From assembly GCA_020055645.1 (NCBI GenBank), contig CM034547.1:63027884-63091883 (forward strand): 64,000 bases of DNA, written 5' to 3'. Shown here in pieces: positions 1 through 10,974 of this stretch; positions within the stretch are counted from its first letter, which is position 1; the number at the start of each line of letters is the position of its first letter. The notes beneath the pieces were generated by a model. The model saw nothing but the letters and a program-made list of their open reading frames with translations. It was not told the origin of the DNA and did no database searches. The translations under genes and the position numbers were made by a program. The DNA comes from Tomocerus qinae. Lineage: Eukaryota; Arthropoda; Collembola; Entomobryomorpha; Tomoceridae.

Positions 1-3000
1 CAATTTCAACTCCCAAGCCTCCTGCAACAACAACTTAGGTAATAATGTCACAGGAGCACTAAATCCGATAGGGTCAAATACTTTGTGAGCGGCAGACAAA
101 ATCACTCTCTTAGTCACTTTTGAAATTTCATGTGTGATTTTCCTTAAGTCGCAACACAAGGTATCCTCCTTCAAGTCCCACGACAGCCCCAACACAGGAA
201 TGGTCTCTTCTCGTTTTCTACTCCACTCCCAGCCGCGCAGGTCGAATTTAGCATCATTCATCAAATAAATTGATTCTTCCATGAACTTATTCATGTCTAA
301 CTCATTGTCCAAACTAATAACGCAATTGTCCACATAAAATGAAGATTTCAATTGCTGTGCAGTGATCTTTAAATTCTCAGGAGCACGATCCAAATGATAG
401 TTGATAGTAGCTCCCAGTATAAATGGACTTGCAGAAACTCCAAACACAACACGGCGATGCCGAAATTCCGTGAATTGGAAATTTTCTTTTTCTTTGCAAT
501 TAGCATCCATTTTCTCGTACAACAAAAAACGTAGAAAGTCTCTGTCGGCGGGTCTGACACTAATCTGTAAAAATGCCTTTTTAATATCAGCTACCACACC
601 AATCTTCTTAATTCGAAATCGTGTCAGCACAGCAGGAATCAGTTCCAGCAAGTTAGGCCCTTTCTCCAGACAGTCATTCAGAGAGGGGCACGATTTTTCC
701 TTGGCCGACGCGTCAAAAACCGGTCGTATCTTAGTTGTACTTTCTTCTTTCACCACTGCTCGATGTGGCAAGTAGTGACCGTAATTCTTAATTTCTTCAG
801 GGGGGATTTTCTCAATTATTCCCAATTTCATCCACTCATCAAAGACAGGTAGATACTGATCCATAGTTCCATCGGTAAGAATTTTCTTAGTCGATGTCTG
901 CATTCGTTTTCCGGTTAACCGTCGATTACTAGGTAATTCTGGATGCCCGGCTATAAAAGGTAGAGCTATCTCATAGCGGCCTTCCGAGTTCTTAGTCACT
1001 GTATTCAAAAAATGTTCCATTGCAGCATCTTGCAATTCTTGTCGTGTTTTCGTTTCAGATGGGTCTGTTATGCCAATCGTATCGAGACGCCATAAATTTT
1101 GAATATCAGCATCCTTCAAGAACAAATTAGTAACGAGAAGGGTACTGTCATTTCCAGAACTTTGTCCTGGAGCCTTTCCAATTAAGGTCCATCCGAGATG
1201 ATATTCCATCGCAACAGGTCCACTTTCCAATTCCATTTTTCTGATCAGCAATTTTCCGGCAACATCAGCTCCCAGAAGCAGATCAATTTTCGTCAGTTCT
1301 CCGCCATAGTCTGAGAGTTTGATGCCAGATCTCTTCGTTTCATTTATCCATGGGCCAGGTGGAATCATTGGTATCATAGAGCAAATTTCTGTTTCATTCA
1401 AAGTGGAAAGGGTACAAAAATAACTTTTATCCAAATCACATACACGAATTTGGTATCTCTGGTGAGCCCTCCCACCAGTCACTACCCCTCCAAACAGACT
1501 ATGATTCAAAGTTTCTTCACCAATACTGGTATATCCAATTGCTTTGGCTGCTCGATCAGTAAGATATGATCGTTGAGAGCCGCCATCGATTACAGCACGA
1601 ACAACTAGCTCACGTTCACCATTCAATAAAAGGACTTTCAATGTTTGTAATAAAACATCCGATGAACATGTCTGATTAGCTAATGTAGAGTCCGTCTGCA
1701 CCTCAACTTCCGTTTTCTTTTCACATTTTCGTTCTGTATTCTGACCGTGCAGTTCTCTACACATAACAGAAAAATGTTTCCCAACACAGTTAGGACACTG
1801 AGGTCTATTAGGACACTTATTTGCCAAGTGACCTATCCCCAAACAGGAAAAACAACTTCCTTTCTTCGACAAAACATTTTTCTTGTCATCATATGACATC
1901 TTTCTTGCCTTAAAACAGTTCTGACTTTTATGATTAGTCAAATCACAAAATATGCAAACAAATTTCGGTTTCTTTCCAGGTTTAGACTGCTCCTTAGCGC
2001 TGAATAATCCAGCAGCAGTCGGGATTTCATTCATGTCAACATACTTTCGTTTCTCAGGTTTCGCTTGATTCTTTTCAATTGAGAATCCACGACGTGCCAT
2101 TGAGACACGTTCCTCACCTCTCACTTCCCCTCGCAAGAAGTCCATGAGAAGTGTCAATTGGTTCTTAATTTCGGGACTGGGTTCATTGTTACCGAGTTTC
2201 CGATTCCTCTCCCAGACCCTCAAAACATCCTCAGGTAGACATGATTCTACCAGAGGATAGAGCATCGAGGCACATTTGTCACTCGTTACTCCCAAAGTTT
2301 CTAAAGCTCTAAGTTGTGTCCCCAATTTATCATACAAAGATGATAACACAACTTTCATTTTCGGCTTGATAGCATTCTGCAATACTAACCTTAACAACTC
2401 GCGTACGTAAACCTCCACGAGTGTTTCCTCATTTCCAAATCGTTCCTTCAGAGACTCGACAGCCTTCGGGTAACATTTTCCACTTGGGGGGAAACTCTCG
2501 ACAAGCTCTGCAGCTCTGGACCCTTGCTCCACAGCCTGCAGAAGGTACTGAAATTTATCAGCATCGTCCATCTTCTTGTCGTCATCAATTTTCGAAAACT
2601 GTCCCCAGAATCCAAGCCAGTCCTTAGGATCTCCTCCAAACCTTTTCCATTCAATTTTGGGGAGCTTGTATTTTCTACTGGATTCGGGTGATTCGGTTCG
2701 GGTACTAGAAGTGGGTCCATCTCCACTCTGTGCATTAGATCCAGACGACAACACGCTTTCAACTTTCGCCCGGCACACGCTCAGTCTGTCTCGGTAATTT
2801 TCTGAAGCGTCGAATTCGGTTTCGTAAATGGTACAATCGGGATTTTCAGAATTCCTCAATAAATCCAGAATTTCATCTTGTACGTTAAAGAGTCGGGCAC
2901 TTTTATCTTCGAGTTGCTTGAGAAGAGCGTTAGTTGTCACCTCGTCAACTGGATCTTTCTTGCATTCTTCCTCCAAGGCATTTGCCGATTTCGTGAATGC

Positions 3001-3039
3001 AGTCCTCAGGTTCGTTCGTTGGGTCTTCAGGCCTTCCAT
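1..3039 (-). CDS. BEL/Pao retrotransposon gag-pol polyprotein, 5' part (runs off window)
   Basis: Reading from ATG at 3039-3037 the minus strand stays open for 1013 codons to base 1, without a frameshift, so the C-terminal part (rest of RT, RNase H, integrase) lies outside the window. In order: a charged gag-like N-terminal region (residues 1-350); three Cys/His zinc-knuckle-like motifs (about 360-425, e.g. CFSCLGIGHLANKC); a retroviral-type aspartic protease with the motif VIDGGSQRSYL near residue 483; and a reverse transcriptase (about 755 onward) with KIRPVFDAS, VVADIKKAFLQI near 820 and FYVDN near 903. The order gag, knuckles, protease, RT and an LTR upstream fit the BEL/Pao superfamily. 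The protein would package its RNA and copy it into DNA. Odd points: the protease has DGG where DSG/DTG is usual, and the RT active-site box reads YVDN rather than YVDD. Superfamily call is firm; activity is uncertain. Confidence 0.9.
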   Translation of the reverse strand, partial: MEGLKTQRTNLRTAFTKSANALEEECKKDPVDEVTTNALLKQLEDKSARLFNVQDEILDLLRNSENPDCTIYETEFDASENYRDRLSVCRAKVESVLSSGSNAQSGDGPTSSTRTESPESSRKYKLPKIEWKRFGGDPKDWLGFWGQFSKIDDDKKMDDADKFQYLLQAVEQGSRAAELVESFPPSGKCYPKAVESLKERFGNEETLVEVYVRELLRLVLQNAIKPKMKVVLSSLYDKLGTQLRALETLGVTSDKCASMLYPLVESCLPEDVLRVWERNRKLGNNEPSPEIKNQLTLLMDFLRGEVRGEERVSMARRGFSIEKNQAKPEKRKYVDMNEIPTAAGLFSAKEQSKPGKKPKFVCIFCDLTNHKSQNCFKARKMSYDDKKNVLSKKGSCFSCLGIGHLANKCPNRPQCPNCVGKHFSVMCRELHGQNTERKCEKKTEVEVQTDSTLANQTCSSDVLLQTLKVLLLNGERELVVRAVIDGGSQRSYLTDRAAKAIGYTSIGEETLNHSLFGGVVTGGRAHQRYQIRVCDLDKSYFCTLSTLNETEICSMIPMIPPGPWINETKRSGIKLSDYGGELTKIDLLLGADVAGKLLIRKMELESGPVAMEYHLGWTLIGKAPGQSSGNDSTLLVTNLFLKDADIQNLWRLDTIGITDPSETKTRQELQDAAMEHFLNTVTKNSEGRYEIALPFIAGHPELPSNRRLTGKRMQTSTKKILTDGTMDQYLPVFDEWMKLGIIEKIPPEEIKNYGHYLPHRAVVKEESTTKIRPVFDASAKEKSCPSLNDCLEKGPNLLELIPAVLTRFRIKKIGVVADIKKAFLQISVRPADRDFLRFLLYEKMDANCKEKENFQFTEFRHRRVVFGVSASPFILGATINYHLDRAPENLKITAQQLKSSFYVDNCVISLDNELDMNKFMEESIYLMNDAKFDLRGWEWSRKREETIPVLGLSWDLKEDTLCCDLRKITHEISKVTKRVILSAAHKVFDPIGFSAPVTLLPKLLLQEAWELKL

Positions 3040-3090
3040 TTCTTAATGTCCAATTTTCGTAATCACTTGTCAACTCACTAATCCCAAGTC

Positions 3091-3106
3091 CTAACCAGGG
3101 GCGCCA
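3091..3106 (-). other. Putative primer-binding site of the BEL/Pao element
   Basis: On the minus strand TGGCGCCCCTGGTTAG begins five bases after the end of the LTR. A TGG start just inside the 5' LTR is expected because tRNA primers end in CCA. I do not assign the tRNA. Confidence 0.6.
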
Positions 3107-3111
3107 GAAAA

Positions 3112-3521
3112 TGTTGGTGGCTCTCGGATTAGATACCCTCTAATCGTTCCTCCAACCGTTTTCAATAGACTAGTGAATTGTCGAAATAAAGAAGTGATTA
3201 AACAAAACAATAATATACCTAAAACAGTTAGGATTTATTCTGACATTACGAAACACACTAATGAAAAGTCCTGACAAATCAAATTCTGATAATAATTCAG
3301 ATCAAAAATATCTCAGTAAACTACTGAGTCGAAATCGTAACGTTCACTCTTCTCAAAGAATGCTTATTCAGCACGTGGCTGTCTATCTCTTCTCAATAGT
3401 CCTTCGCAATGCAGTCGTACAATTCAATTAATTCAATCGACACAGAACAGAAACATTATTTCACATATTACAAATCAATTCATGTTTAGAAAATGGTAAT
3501 AAAGAGGGCGCTGACGGAACA
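3112..3521 (-). repeat. 5' long terminal repeat of the BEL/Pao element
   Basis: On the minus strand the block begins TGTTCCGTCAGCGCC (3521) and ends CCACCAACA (3112), so it has TG...CA termini and lies between the flanking DNA and the primer-binding site. An AATAAA hexamer occurs on the minus strand at 3239-3234, a plausible R-region polyadenylation signal. The partner LTR is outside the window, so the outer boundary is inferred from the TG/CA ends only. Confidence 0.65.
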
Positions 3522-3977
3522 GGTATCAAATCGGTGTATTATCATACTTTGGTGACCCCATTTATGCTAAGAGGTTGTTGAGGGGATAATGTGCAAGGTG
3601 CTGGTGCAAGGTGCTAAATTCCGACTCCGACCCCAGACTACCTCCTACCATATAGAGGAATCTTGTCAAGAAATGTCAACAGCTTTATCAGAAGGGTTCA
3701 ACTAGGCCCTTTGCGCGAATACCTATAAGGGACAAATCGTACCAGTTGTCATTGCCATAATCGGTTAATGGGCAAAAAACGTCCCCTATAGATATTCACT
3801 CGGGTGTCTAGCTCAACCCTCCTGATAAAGCAGAAAAGAAGCCAAGGGATTCCACGCCCATCAAAGATTCTTGATTCTATTGATCTTATCTTATCACTTC
3901 AATCTGTCGGGTGTTCTATGACCTTATGCATCCGGTCAATTATGTGTCGTTTCCAACTTTCCATTTTTGCGAAAACA
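3522..3977. other. Unassigned AT-rich DNA
   Basis: Flank of the LTR element. I see no convincing reading frame, repeat or RNA gene here; short open frames lack any recognisable domain. Confidence 0.5.
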
Positions 3978-4292
3978 TGCTTGCATTTCGATCAATTCTA
4001 CCAAAGTTCTACTCCGATTTTATAATGCAGTACACGGTTGAAATTAGAAACGTATTCCCTTCAAGTTATATAAATAAAATTAGCATTATACGACCTAATT
4101 ATGTATTTTGTTAATATTAAGTTGTGAAATCATGGCAAAATTCGACAAAAAAGTTTAACCATTTTTAATAGATAGTAAGCTAAGAATATTTGTTTCTTTT
4201 TTTATATAACTTGAAGGGAATACGTTTCTGATTTTAACCATTAACTGTATGATAAAATCGGAGTAGAACTTTGATAGATATTGATCGAAATG
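3978..4292. mobile_element. Foldback/MITE-like element with about 100-bp inverted arms
   Basis: Left arm (about 3978-4078, containing CAAAGTTCTACTCCGATTTT and GAAACGTATTCCCTTCAAG) is repeated as its reverse complement at about 4198-4292, with a loop of roughly 120 bp. It has no coding capacity. Target-site duplications were not defined. Confidence 0.7.
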
Positions 4293-4293
4293 T

Positions 4294-4350
4294 AAAACCT
4301 ACAGCAAGCCGTAACAGAAGCTCGCCTGAGTAAAGTTTACCGTGTACACA
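4294..4350. mobile_element. Solo terminal repeat of the TGTGTACACGGT foldback family
   Basis: The block ending CGTGTACACA is a diverged copy of the right end of the element at 17390-17650 (shared words GCAAGCCGTAA and GCTCGCCTGAGTAA). As there, it is followed by a minisatellite, so it looks like the right half of the same element type with its left half missing. Confidence 0.6.
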
Positions 4351-4484
4351 TTTTGGTAGCGAAAAGTTACACAAAACCGAGCGTACGGATTTTGATCAAA
4401 CTTTCAGAATTGAGTCTTTATATATGTATCTACGACATATTAAAAATTCAGACATTGATATTATAAGGAAACGAAGATATATCA

Positions 4485-4855
4485 TTTCAAATATCAACAT
4501 AAAATCAAAATTGATGATTGTTGACCACGAAAATCAATCGAAAATCAATCGAAAATCAAAATTGATTAATGTTGATAATCAAAATCAACCGAAAATCAAA
4601 ATTGTTTAATGTTGACAATCAAAATCAACCAAAAATCAAAGTACATTAATGTTGACTATAAAATCAACATAAAATCAAAGTACATTAATGTTGACTATAA
4701 AATCAACATAAAATCAAAGTACATTAATGTTGATTATAAAATTCAACAGAAAATCAAAGTACAATAATGTTGACTATAAAAATCAACAGAAAATCAAAGT
4801 AAATTAATGTTGACTATAAAAATCAACAGAAAATCAAAGTACATTAATGTATTAA
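4485..4855. repeat. Minisatellite arm T1, 39-bp unit
   Basis: About nine imperfect copies of a unit such as TCAAAGTACATTAATGTTG followed by ACTATAAAATCAACATAAAA. The spacing between identical words is exactly 39 bp around 4671-4750. It belongs to the same TTGAY..AATCAAC family as the arrays at 10975, 17695 and 28141. Confidence 0.85.
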
Positions 4856-5255
4856 TGCATCTGACTTACTTAGAACACGGAAGCACACAAAGGCCACAGC
4901 ATTTCTCCATATTTGTCAGATTCCTTTCAGCAGCTTTCATTTCTGCATTTATTTGATCCATTCCTTCTTCTATACGATCCAATTTTTCTGAAAAATAATT
5001 TGATAATTTGATACAATTTGCATGGGTTTTACGGGCTGAACCCCCCCCCCCCGAGAAAATCCAAGAAAAGGGGAACTTTTGCCATTTTTAAGCCACTTTT
5101 GACTCATTTTCGTTAAAAAATACCAATAGTTAACATTTAAGTCTTAGCCCCCCCCCTGAAACGCAGTTCTGTATACGTGCTTGGTGCTGCTGCACTTTTT
5201 AATTTAATTTTTTGCTTATGCCTCAAAAATTGGTCCATTAAATAATCACCGCTAC
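4856..5255. other. Unassigned DNA with a poly-C tract
   Basis: No gene seen. A run of 12 C lies at 5041-5052 and a shorter C-run at about 5148-5155. The nearby words (GAAAATCC, TACGTGCTTGG) recur at 12853, 15733 and 47402, suggesting fragments of a dispersed repeat. Confidence 0.45.
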
Positions 5256-5345
5256 TGGTCTATCGATGAAATTCGGATCAATGCTCAGTCGCTAGATAAC
5301 TTATTTCAACATTTTTCTAGCACATTGTGCTAGGTCTGCAGCTAG
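5256..5345 (+). mobile_element. Helitron 3' end (hairpin plus CTAG)
   Basis: A hairpin CTAGCACATTGTGCTAG (5317-5333) is followed after 8 bases by CTAG at 5342-5345 and then T. This is the known Helitron 3' terminus layout (hairpin, then CTRR, inserted before T). The upstream 60 bases match, inverted, the Helitron end at 47126-47215, which supports a shared family. The 5' end was not located. Confidence 0.65.
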
Positions 5346-5571
5346 TGTAGAATAAAGAATGGACCAGTTGACTATTCACGCAACGCCCCATTAAGAGACA
5401 CCACGACATTAAAAAGATAGACCTGTAGCCGACTTTGGGCCGACCGCCTAATGGTTTATGGACACTGCGGCGGACCGAAACTCGGCTGATGTGTCTATCT
5501 TTCTAATGTCGTGGTGTCTCGTTAATGGGGCGCTGCGTGAATAGCCAACTGGTCCATTTGTGTTCTACTAT
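5346..5571. mobile_element. Foldback MITE with about 80-bp inverted arms
   Basis: The left arm (5346-5423, with GGACCAGTTGACTATTCACG and GAGACACCACGACATTA) is matched by the reverse complement of 5490-5571 with few mismatches, around a spacer of about 65 bp. No coding capacity. It abuts the Helitron end at 5345. Confidence 0.8.
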
Positions 5572-6227
5572 ATTTGTTGTATTGTATAGTTAAATGTATT
5601 GTAATTGTAGTACCTCCTTGTTCATCTAACATTTGCAATGTCCTTGCACCAGCATCTTGGCTCTACATATACAATGACAAAATTAAGGTGTCAAGTACCA
5701 AATAGTAAAATAAAAATAATCATAATCTCAACTCAATCCGCTGAATGTTGAATAGTCACAATAAATTATATAATATTGTTGTTTGTTTTATTTCTTACTT
5801 CGTCGGCCAATGCTAACATCCGTCTTGTACTCTCCAATGACTAAAAAACACGATACCATAAAATTATTTCAGCATAACATGTGTACATGATTAATTGACG
5901 TTTTCAAAGGTATCAAAAACCCCGGGTATTTTAGGAAAAAACCAACGACTCCGGGTTTTTTGGGTTTTTTTTATATAACTATAGTCATAATTGCAAACCT
6001 ATATACTACACCACAGAGGAAAACTTTAAATTTTTGAAGCAAATACTCAAAGTAGAAGTAAATTCAAGATGTTATTCATACCAAAATGTAGTATTTACTT
6101 CTAACGGTAGTAAATGCTTCAGGAAAATTAGAAAATACTTTTACTCCTAGATAAGCAAAAGTAATTGCTAATATTTTTATTCATACCAAAGGAAATACAT
6201 AAATTCATACCTTTTACTTCAGAAACT
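5572..6227. other. Unassigned AT-rich DNA
   Basis: No supported gene, RNA or repeat. Confidence 0.45.
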
Positions 6228-6680
6228 TTAAGGTTGCTCATCACACCTACATAGCAACCGCATGGGCCTATCTAAATGCGTGTTAAAAAATGCTTTACAT
6301 CAAGCTTTATTCCTCCCGAAGATTACGGCCGATTTTTATGAGACTTACATTTTTGGAATCCTGGACTATCGAGGAACACAGGAGGGCGGATGGACTTTTG
6401 ATATTATTGCTTTAAATGCTTTTTAAAAAATCGAATTCCAAAAAACGTGAATCAGTTTTAGTTTTTATACAATGTTGATTTTTTTGCACCATTTAAAGCA
6501 ATAATATCAAAAGTCCATCCGCCCTCTTGTGTTCCTCGATAGTCCAAAATTCCAAAAATGTAAGTCTCATAAAAATCGGCCGTAATCTTCGGGAGGAATA
6601 AAGCTTAATGTAAAGCATTTTTTAACACGCATTTAGATAGGCCCATGCGGTTGCTATGCAGGCGTGATGAGCAACCTTAA
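6228..6680. mobile_element. Long-arm MITE with TTAA ends (piggyBac-like target site)
   Basis: Arms of about 185 bp (6232-6413 and 6495-6676) are near-perfect reverse complements. Both ends read TTAA next to GGTTGCTCATCAC (left) and GTGATGAGCAACC (right). TTAA duplication is the hallmark of piggyBac-type insertion, so this is probably a non-autonomous derivative, although the CCY start common in piggyBac TIRs is absent. No coding capacity. Confidence 0.75.
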
Positions 6681-6895
6681 GTAAAAGCATAAGGTAGACC
6701 TTATTCATACCACTCTATGTATGTTCTGATTTATTTTTTATTATAATAACCATGGATATTTTGGCCGTCTCCATTCATTTCCACCTTTCCTCATTGTCGG
6801 CCATCACCGTTTTTCAGAGCTAACGATACTATACCCCAAGATGCCTCGAATTTGTCACTCTATAGTAACGCATTTGTTTAATATCAACTCGAAAA

Positions 6896-7320
6896 CAAGG
6901 TGAAGACATAGAGGGGGTTTCCCGGATTTTTGCACCCAATTCGTATTCTACTGACTACAACCATAGAATTAGAAACACACTAACACACGCTACTAGAAGA
7001 AACATTTCCCTATCTCACAATGTATTAATTTATATGGAAGCGTTTGTTGTACGAAAGTACAAGACCGGGAAACGTGTGTAAAAAGTGTGGAGAATGGAAG
7101 CTTTTTGCCTGTTTACAATATCCTGTTACTTATCCTGTTATTTTGTTATGCGTTATCTAAATCCCCTTTCTATATCTATGACTACAACAGAGAGGTAGGC
7201 ACCCAAATCAAATAACCATGGTTACTTTCGGCTTGGATGCATACTTCTCTGTTCCAGTATAAGTAGAATTCGAATTGGGTGCACACTCCGGGAATATCCC
7301 TCTATGTCTTCACCTTGTAA
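6896..7320. mobile_element. MITE family M1, copy 1, interrupted by a 227-bp insert
   Basis: Ends ACAAGGTGAAGACATAGAGG (left) and its reverse complement (right) enclose a unit that also occurs uninterrupted at 18108-18301. Relative to that copy an extra segment at 6962-7188 is bracketed by the direct repeat GACTACAAC (6953-6961 and 7180-7188), so it looks like a second small transposon with a 9-bp target duplication. Its ends are weakly inverted (CATAGA / CTATG). Confidence 0.75.
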
Positions 7321-7578
7321 TGGAGGCATCTTGCTATACCCTATTGCTGGAAAGCAATAATGGGTATAGATAGACAAGACTTAACACCATGTGATTTCTT
7401 GTCATGACTAAAGTATAAAGATAAACTGGCGCACGCGTATTGAATAATTAATGTTTTTAATAATCTACCCCAAAGCAGTTTACCCGATGTCCACCACACG
7501 CAACGTGCATTTGTCTGATGCCTTCGGAAGTTACCTGACAAACCTAAACAAACCTGACAAACCTAACAAACCTGACAA

Positions 7579-7612
7579 ACCTATTATTTGCCTTTAGGCA
7601 AATAATAGGTTT
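7579..7612. other. Perfect hairpin
   Basis: CCTATTATTTGCC, a four-base loop TTTA, then GGCAAATAATAGG. It is preceded by four copies of ACAAACCT-like words (7548-7580). About nine bases downstream is CTAG at 7617, so it could be a decayed Helitron end, but the next base is A rather than T. Confidence 0.5.
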
Positions 7613-8220
7613 AGTACTAGACAATGTGATTTCAGTCTTTGGGGAATCGTCGAGGATAATGTTCATTCCGAAAGCCAACAACATTGTTCCAACTCTACGC
7701 GAATGCGAATGCGCATCGTTACGGAAATGGGAAATAAGTCAGAAATATTGTAAAAATTCAGGTAGGTTAGTGCTGACGCGATTACACCGGTGCTTGAAGT
7801 TGGAGGGTCTTCAAATTCAGAAATCTCACTAAAAAACGTATGCTCTTTTACATGGTGTGCATATCATTGTAATATACTTAACCGATCGTCAGTTATTATC
7901 AAAATTCATGTATACACCATTCTGCGGCAGCCAATCTTGAATGTATCGCTCTACAGAAGACAGAACTGTCTCACAACTCAATAGAAGTTTTTAATTTTCA
8001 TTACAGTTTTACACTTTGACTATCATTGCTCATCACCACAGGTCAGTGCGCATTTTATGACAAGTGTATCGGCAGATCCCCACAGTATAAGGCAATTTTA
8101 TTTTTCTGCCCGTCACATCATAGTCATGACGTGACGTAGTTTGCAGTACTTACTATGGATTTTCATAGCCATGGAATTTTTATCAAAATTTGATTATTTG
8201 CCTTTCCTTCTGTATTGATT
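7613..8220. other. Unassigned DNA
   Basis: No convincing coding region. Short open frames on the plus strand lack recognisable domains and are not supported. Confidence 0.4.
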
Positions 8221-8290
8221 CTTTGGTAAAGGGAAGGTTCGGACACTGATGGAGATTCGAGGTCACCCGGTGTCACCCCGAGGAGAAGGA
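8221..8290 (+). repeat. Dispersed repeat block shared with 29678-29750
   Basis: GGGAAGGTTCGGACACTG and TCACCCGGTGTCA occur here and again upstream of the Helitron end at 29935, in the same orientation. This copy is probably an internal piece of that Helitron family. Confidence 0.6.
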
Positions 8291-10590
8291 GACTTTGTTC
8301 GATGAATATGGCCGAAATTAAAACGATTTTTAGTTATCTTTAAATTTTAAACCCCTCCCCTGGACAAGGGGGTGGGTGGGGCCGATTTTGCATATGTATG
8401 AACTTGATCTTACTTTTGATCCCTAGTTTACGTACAAAAATTTGAGCTCATTTGAACTCATTCTGTTCGAAAGTTATCGTGCTAACGAACGGACAGACAG
8501 TCAGGCAGATCAGACATTCCTATAAAGCGGTGTTTCACACCACTTAAATAACTGACGAACGGACGGACAGATGTTGTGGTTCTATAAGCTCGCTTCCTCG
8601 GGCGAGTTAAATTAAATAAATCTTCTGATTCTGATGTACTGACTATAGATTGCTCAACCACCACTGCTTCAAAAAGTCGAAATAAATTACCTCATCTGTA
8701 ACCTGGTTAGCCTTAAATCTGAGGTCCTGAAGCTCTGATCTTGTCCCATCTTGATACGAAGTCGACATCTTTTATTGCTTCTTGAAATCCTCGATAATAT
8801 TATTTAGGAAGTTCTAGAAAATGAAAAGGATGGGAGTTATAGACATCAATGGTGATCGAGAAAAATCCCTAAAATTCTGAGAAGAAAAATATAATTTACA
8901 GGTGGCAGGTGGAATATTTCGCAAAATATTTCAAGTGCCAACTGCCAAGTCTAAATGACAATACCGGTATTACAATTATTATTAACAAAATATTTTTTGA
9001 GCAAGCTTTGATATTGATACAGCAAATAGGACACAGAGCAGGAATTCCCTAAATTAAAGTCCTAAAGGTTCTTATATATGTATAATGTATACATTAAAAA
9101 CTTAACTTACCTTTGACCTTGAACTGAACCAGGCCTTGCCTTCTTTTAGATTTCGTTGTGGAAGTTATAACAAAAATGAAATTATAAAAATGATATTGAT
9201 TTAAACACTGCAAATGTTCGTTTCGTTGTGTTCGCTAAAATTCAATGAGCATTTGATGATAAGTCTGAATGAATCAAGTTAAGAAAATATAAACTTTTGT
9301 AGATGTAGTTTCAACAATTTGTGACTATTAGTTTAATTGTATTATTTCCTAATTACCTACCTATTCGGTTGGAAGTAATGGAGTTCACGCATTCACGCCT
9401 ACACTATAGTCGATCCTGGGCCCAGGGTATGTATGTCTGTCTTTGTACAATTTGACCCGGCCGTTACACACTAAACAAAAATCAAAACTGCTTGATATTT
9501 TTTCCGTATATTAATAATAATAATACTGTTGCGTTGGTTGGTAAATGATTGGTAATTTTATATGATTTAGTAATGAATTTTGTCTAGTCGTGTATGTATT
9601 GATGTTGGACTTGTTAGATAGTCTGAAGTCTGATGGCTTACATACTTTACTATACACTATACACATACTATACTATACACAAATAATACAAAACTATTTT
9701 GCACGCATCTAAAGCTGAAAGCTGAAACCTTTATCCCTTTCTTATTGTTTACATTCTTGGAGGAAATTATTAGGTAATAAAATACATTATTCCATCTCCA
9801 TCCAATAGTCAGTCAGTATTCAGTATGTCATCACCACCACAATTCGTCATCCCTTCCGTGTGGTGATTAAGAGACCCTCTTGCTTGTATCTGTCACATAA
9901 TATTATGACGAACACTTCGTGTAAAGTACAACTACGTGATTGTGTTAGAATAGTCAATCTAGTATTTATGAACGCGAATTTGTGAATACATTATTAAATT
10001 ATTGTATACTGTGCATTGAAATATACACGGATGTATCAAAGTATCCTAAAATTACAAAACTACAAACAAATAAGCTAATAAAAATGTATAAACAAAATAA
10101 ATGTGAGCGTAGACGTAGAGTAGACTGAGTAGTTTTATTTCACTTGTTGCTTTTCTGCTTGTTTACTTTTTTACGCTGTTGCGTTGAGTTGCGCTGTGAA
10201 AAGATTAGGAGATTTGCAAACAGAATATAAACATGGTCCTGCCTTTTTCTACCCAAAGAACCTAGAATACTGTCGTACTGAAACATCTACGTACAGGGCA
10301 GGACACGGTAGGATAGTATGAGGATAGTTGATCGTGTCGTGCTCTGTAAGTAGATCTTTCACTGGGGCAACAATATCCATCTGCCCAATATACCGTGTTG
10401 TATTAATCGATTTAGTTCCCCAGGGGAACTCCCATTTGGAGACCATTTTTGGGTCAAAAATATTCTTATAGTTCCCCATATGGGGAATTATTATGATATG
10501 GGGAACTATAATATTATTTTGAATGGCAAATTAATTTTTTTTGTATTATTTCAATGCAAAATTAAACTATAAATAGTGAATGAGCATATT
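8291..10590. other. Long gene-free stretch
   Basis: No gene, RNA or long repeat is supported. At 8582-8605 there is GCTCGCTTCCTCGGGCGAG, which resembles the inverse of AGCTCGCCTGAGGAAGCG at 33351 and may be a transposon terminus fragment. Words near 10275 (CTACGTACAGGGCAGGACA) recur in diverged form at 16290. Confidence 0.4.
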
Positions 10591-10974
10591 ATTAGCTCGC
10601 CTGATAAGGCAGCTTATAGAATCGCGCAGTCCGTCCGCCCGTTTACACGATAACTTTTGAAGACATTGATGGATTTCAACTAAACTTGGCAAAAACATTG
10701 CCTATGGACCTGTGACAAAGTCTATTGAAAATGAGCCTCATTGGTCCATAGGTTGCTGAGATGCCGCGCGCTCACTTCGTCTTCATTTTGATAGTCAAAA
10801 TGAAAATGTGGCATTAAATGGACATTAAAAGTTCAACTGTGCTTCCTATGAATTGTTAGCGTAATAGTGCAAAATATTAAATGCCGCTTCGACCAAATTT
10901 AAGAATTGATAATAAAGTAAATAAAACCGAAAAATACCTATTATAAGACGGAAATAAATCTATTTCGCATTTAT
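10591..10974. repeat. Probable transposon end fragment
   Basis: Begins AGCTCGCCTGATAAGGCAGC, related to the AGCTCGCC words at 4320, 17620 and 33351. No coding potential seen. Confidence 0.35.

Noticed and set aside
5041..5052. Poly-C tract as a functional element
   Set aside because: Isolated run next to a dispersed repeat fragment; nothing supports a function.
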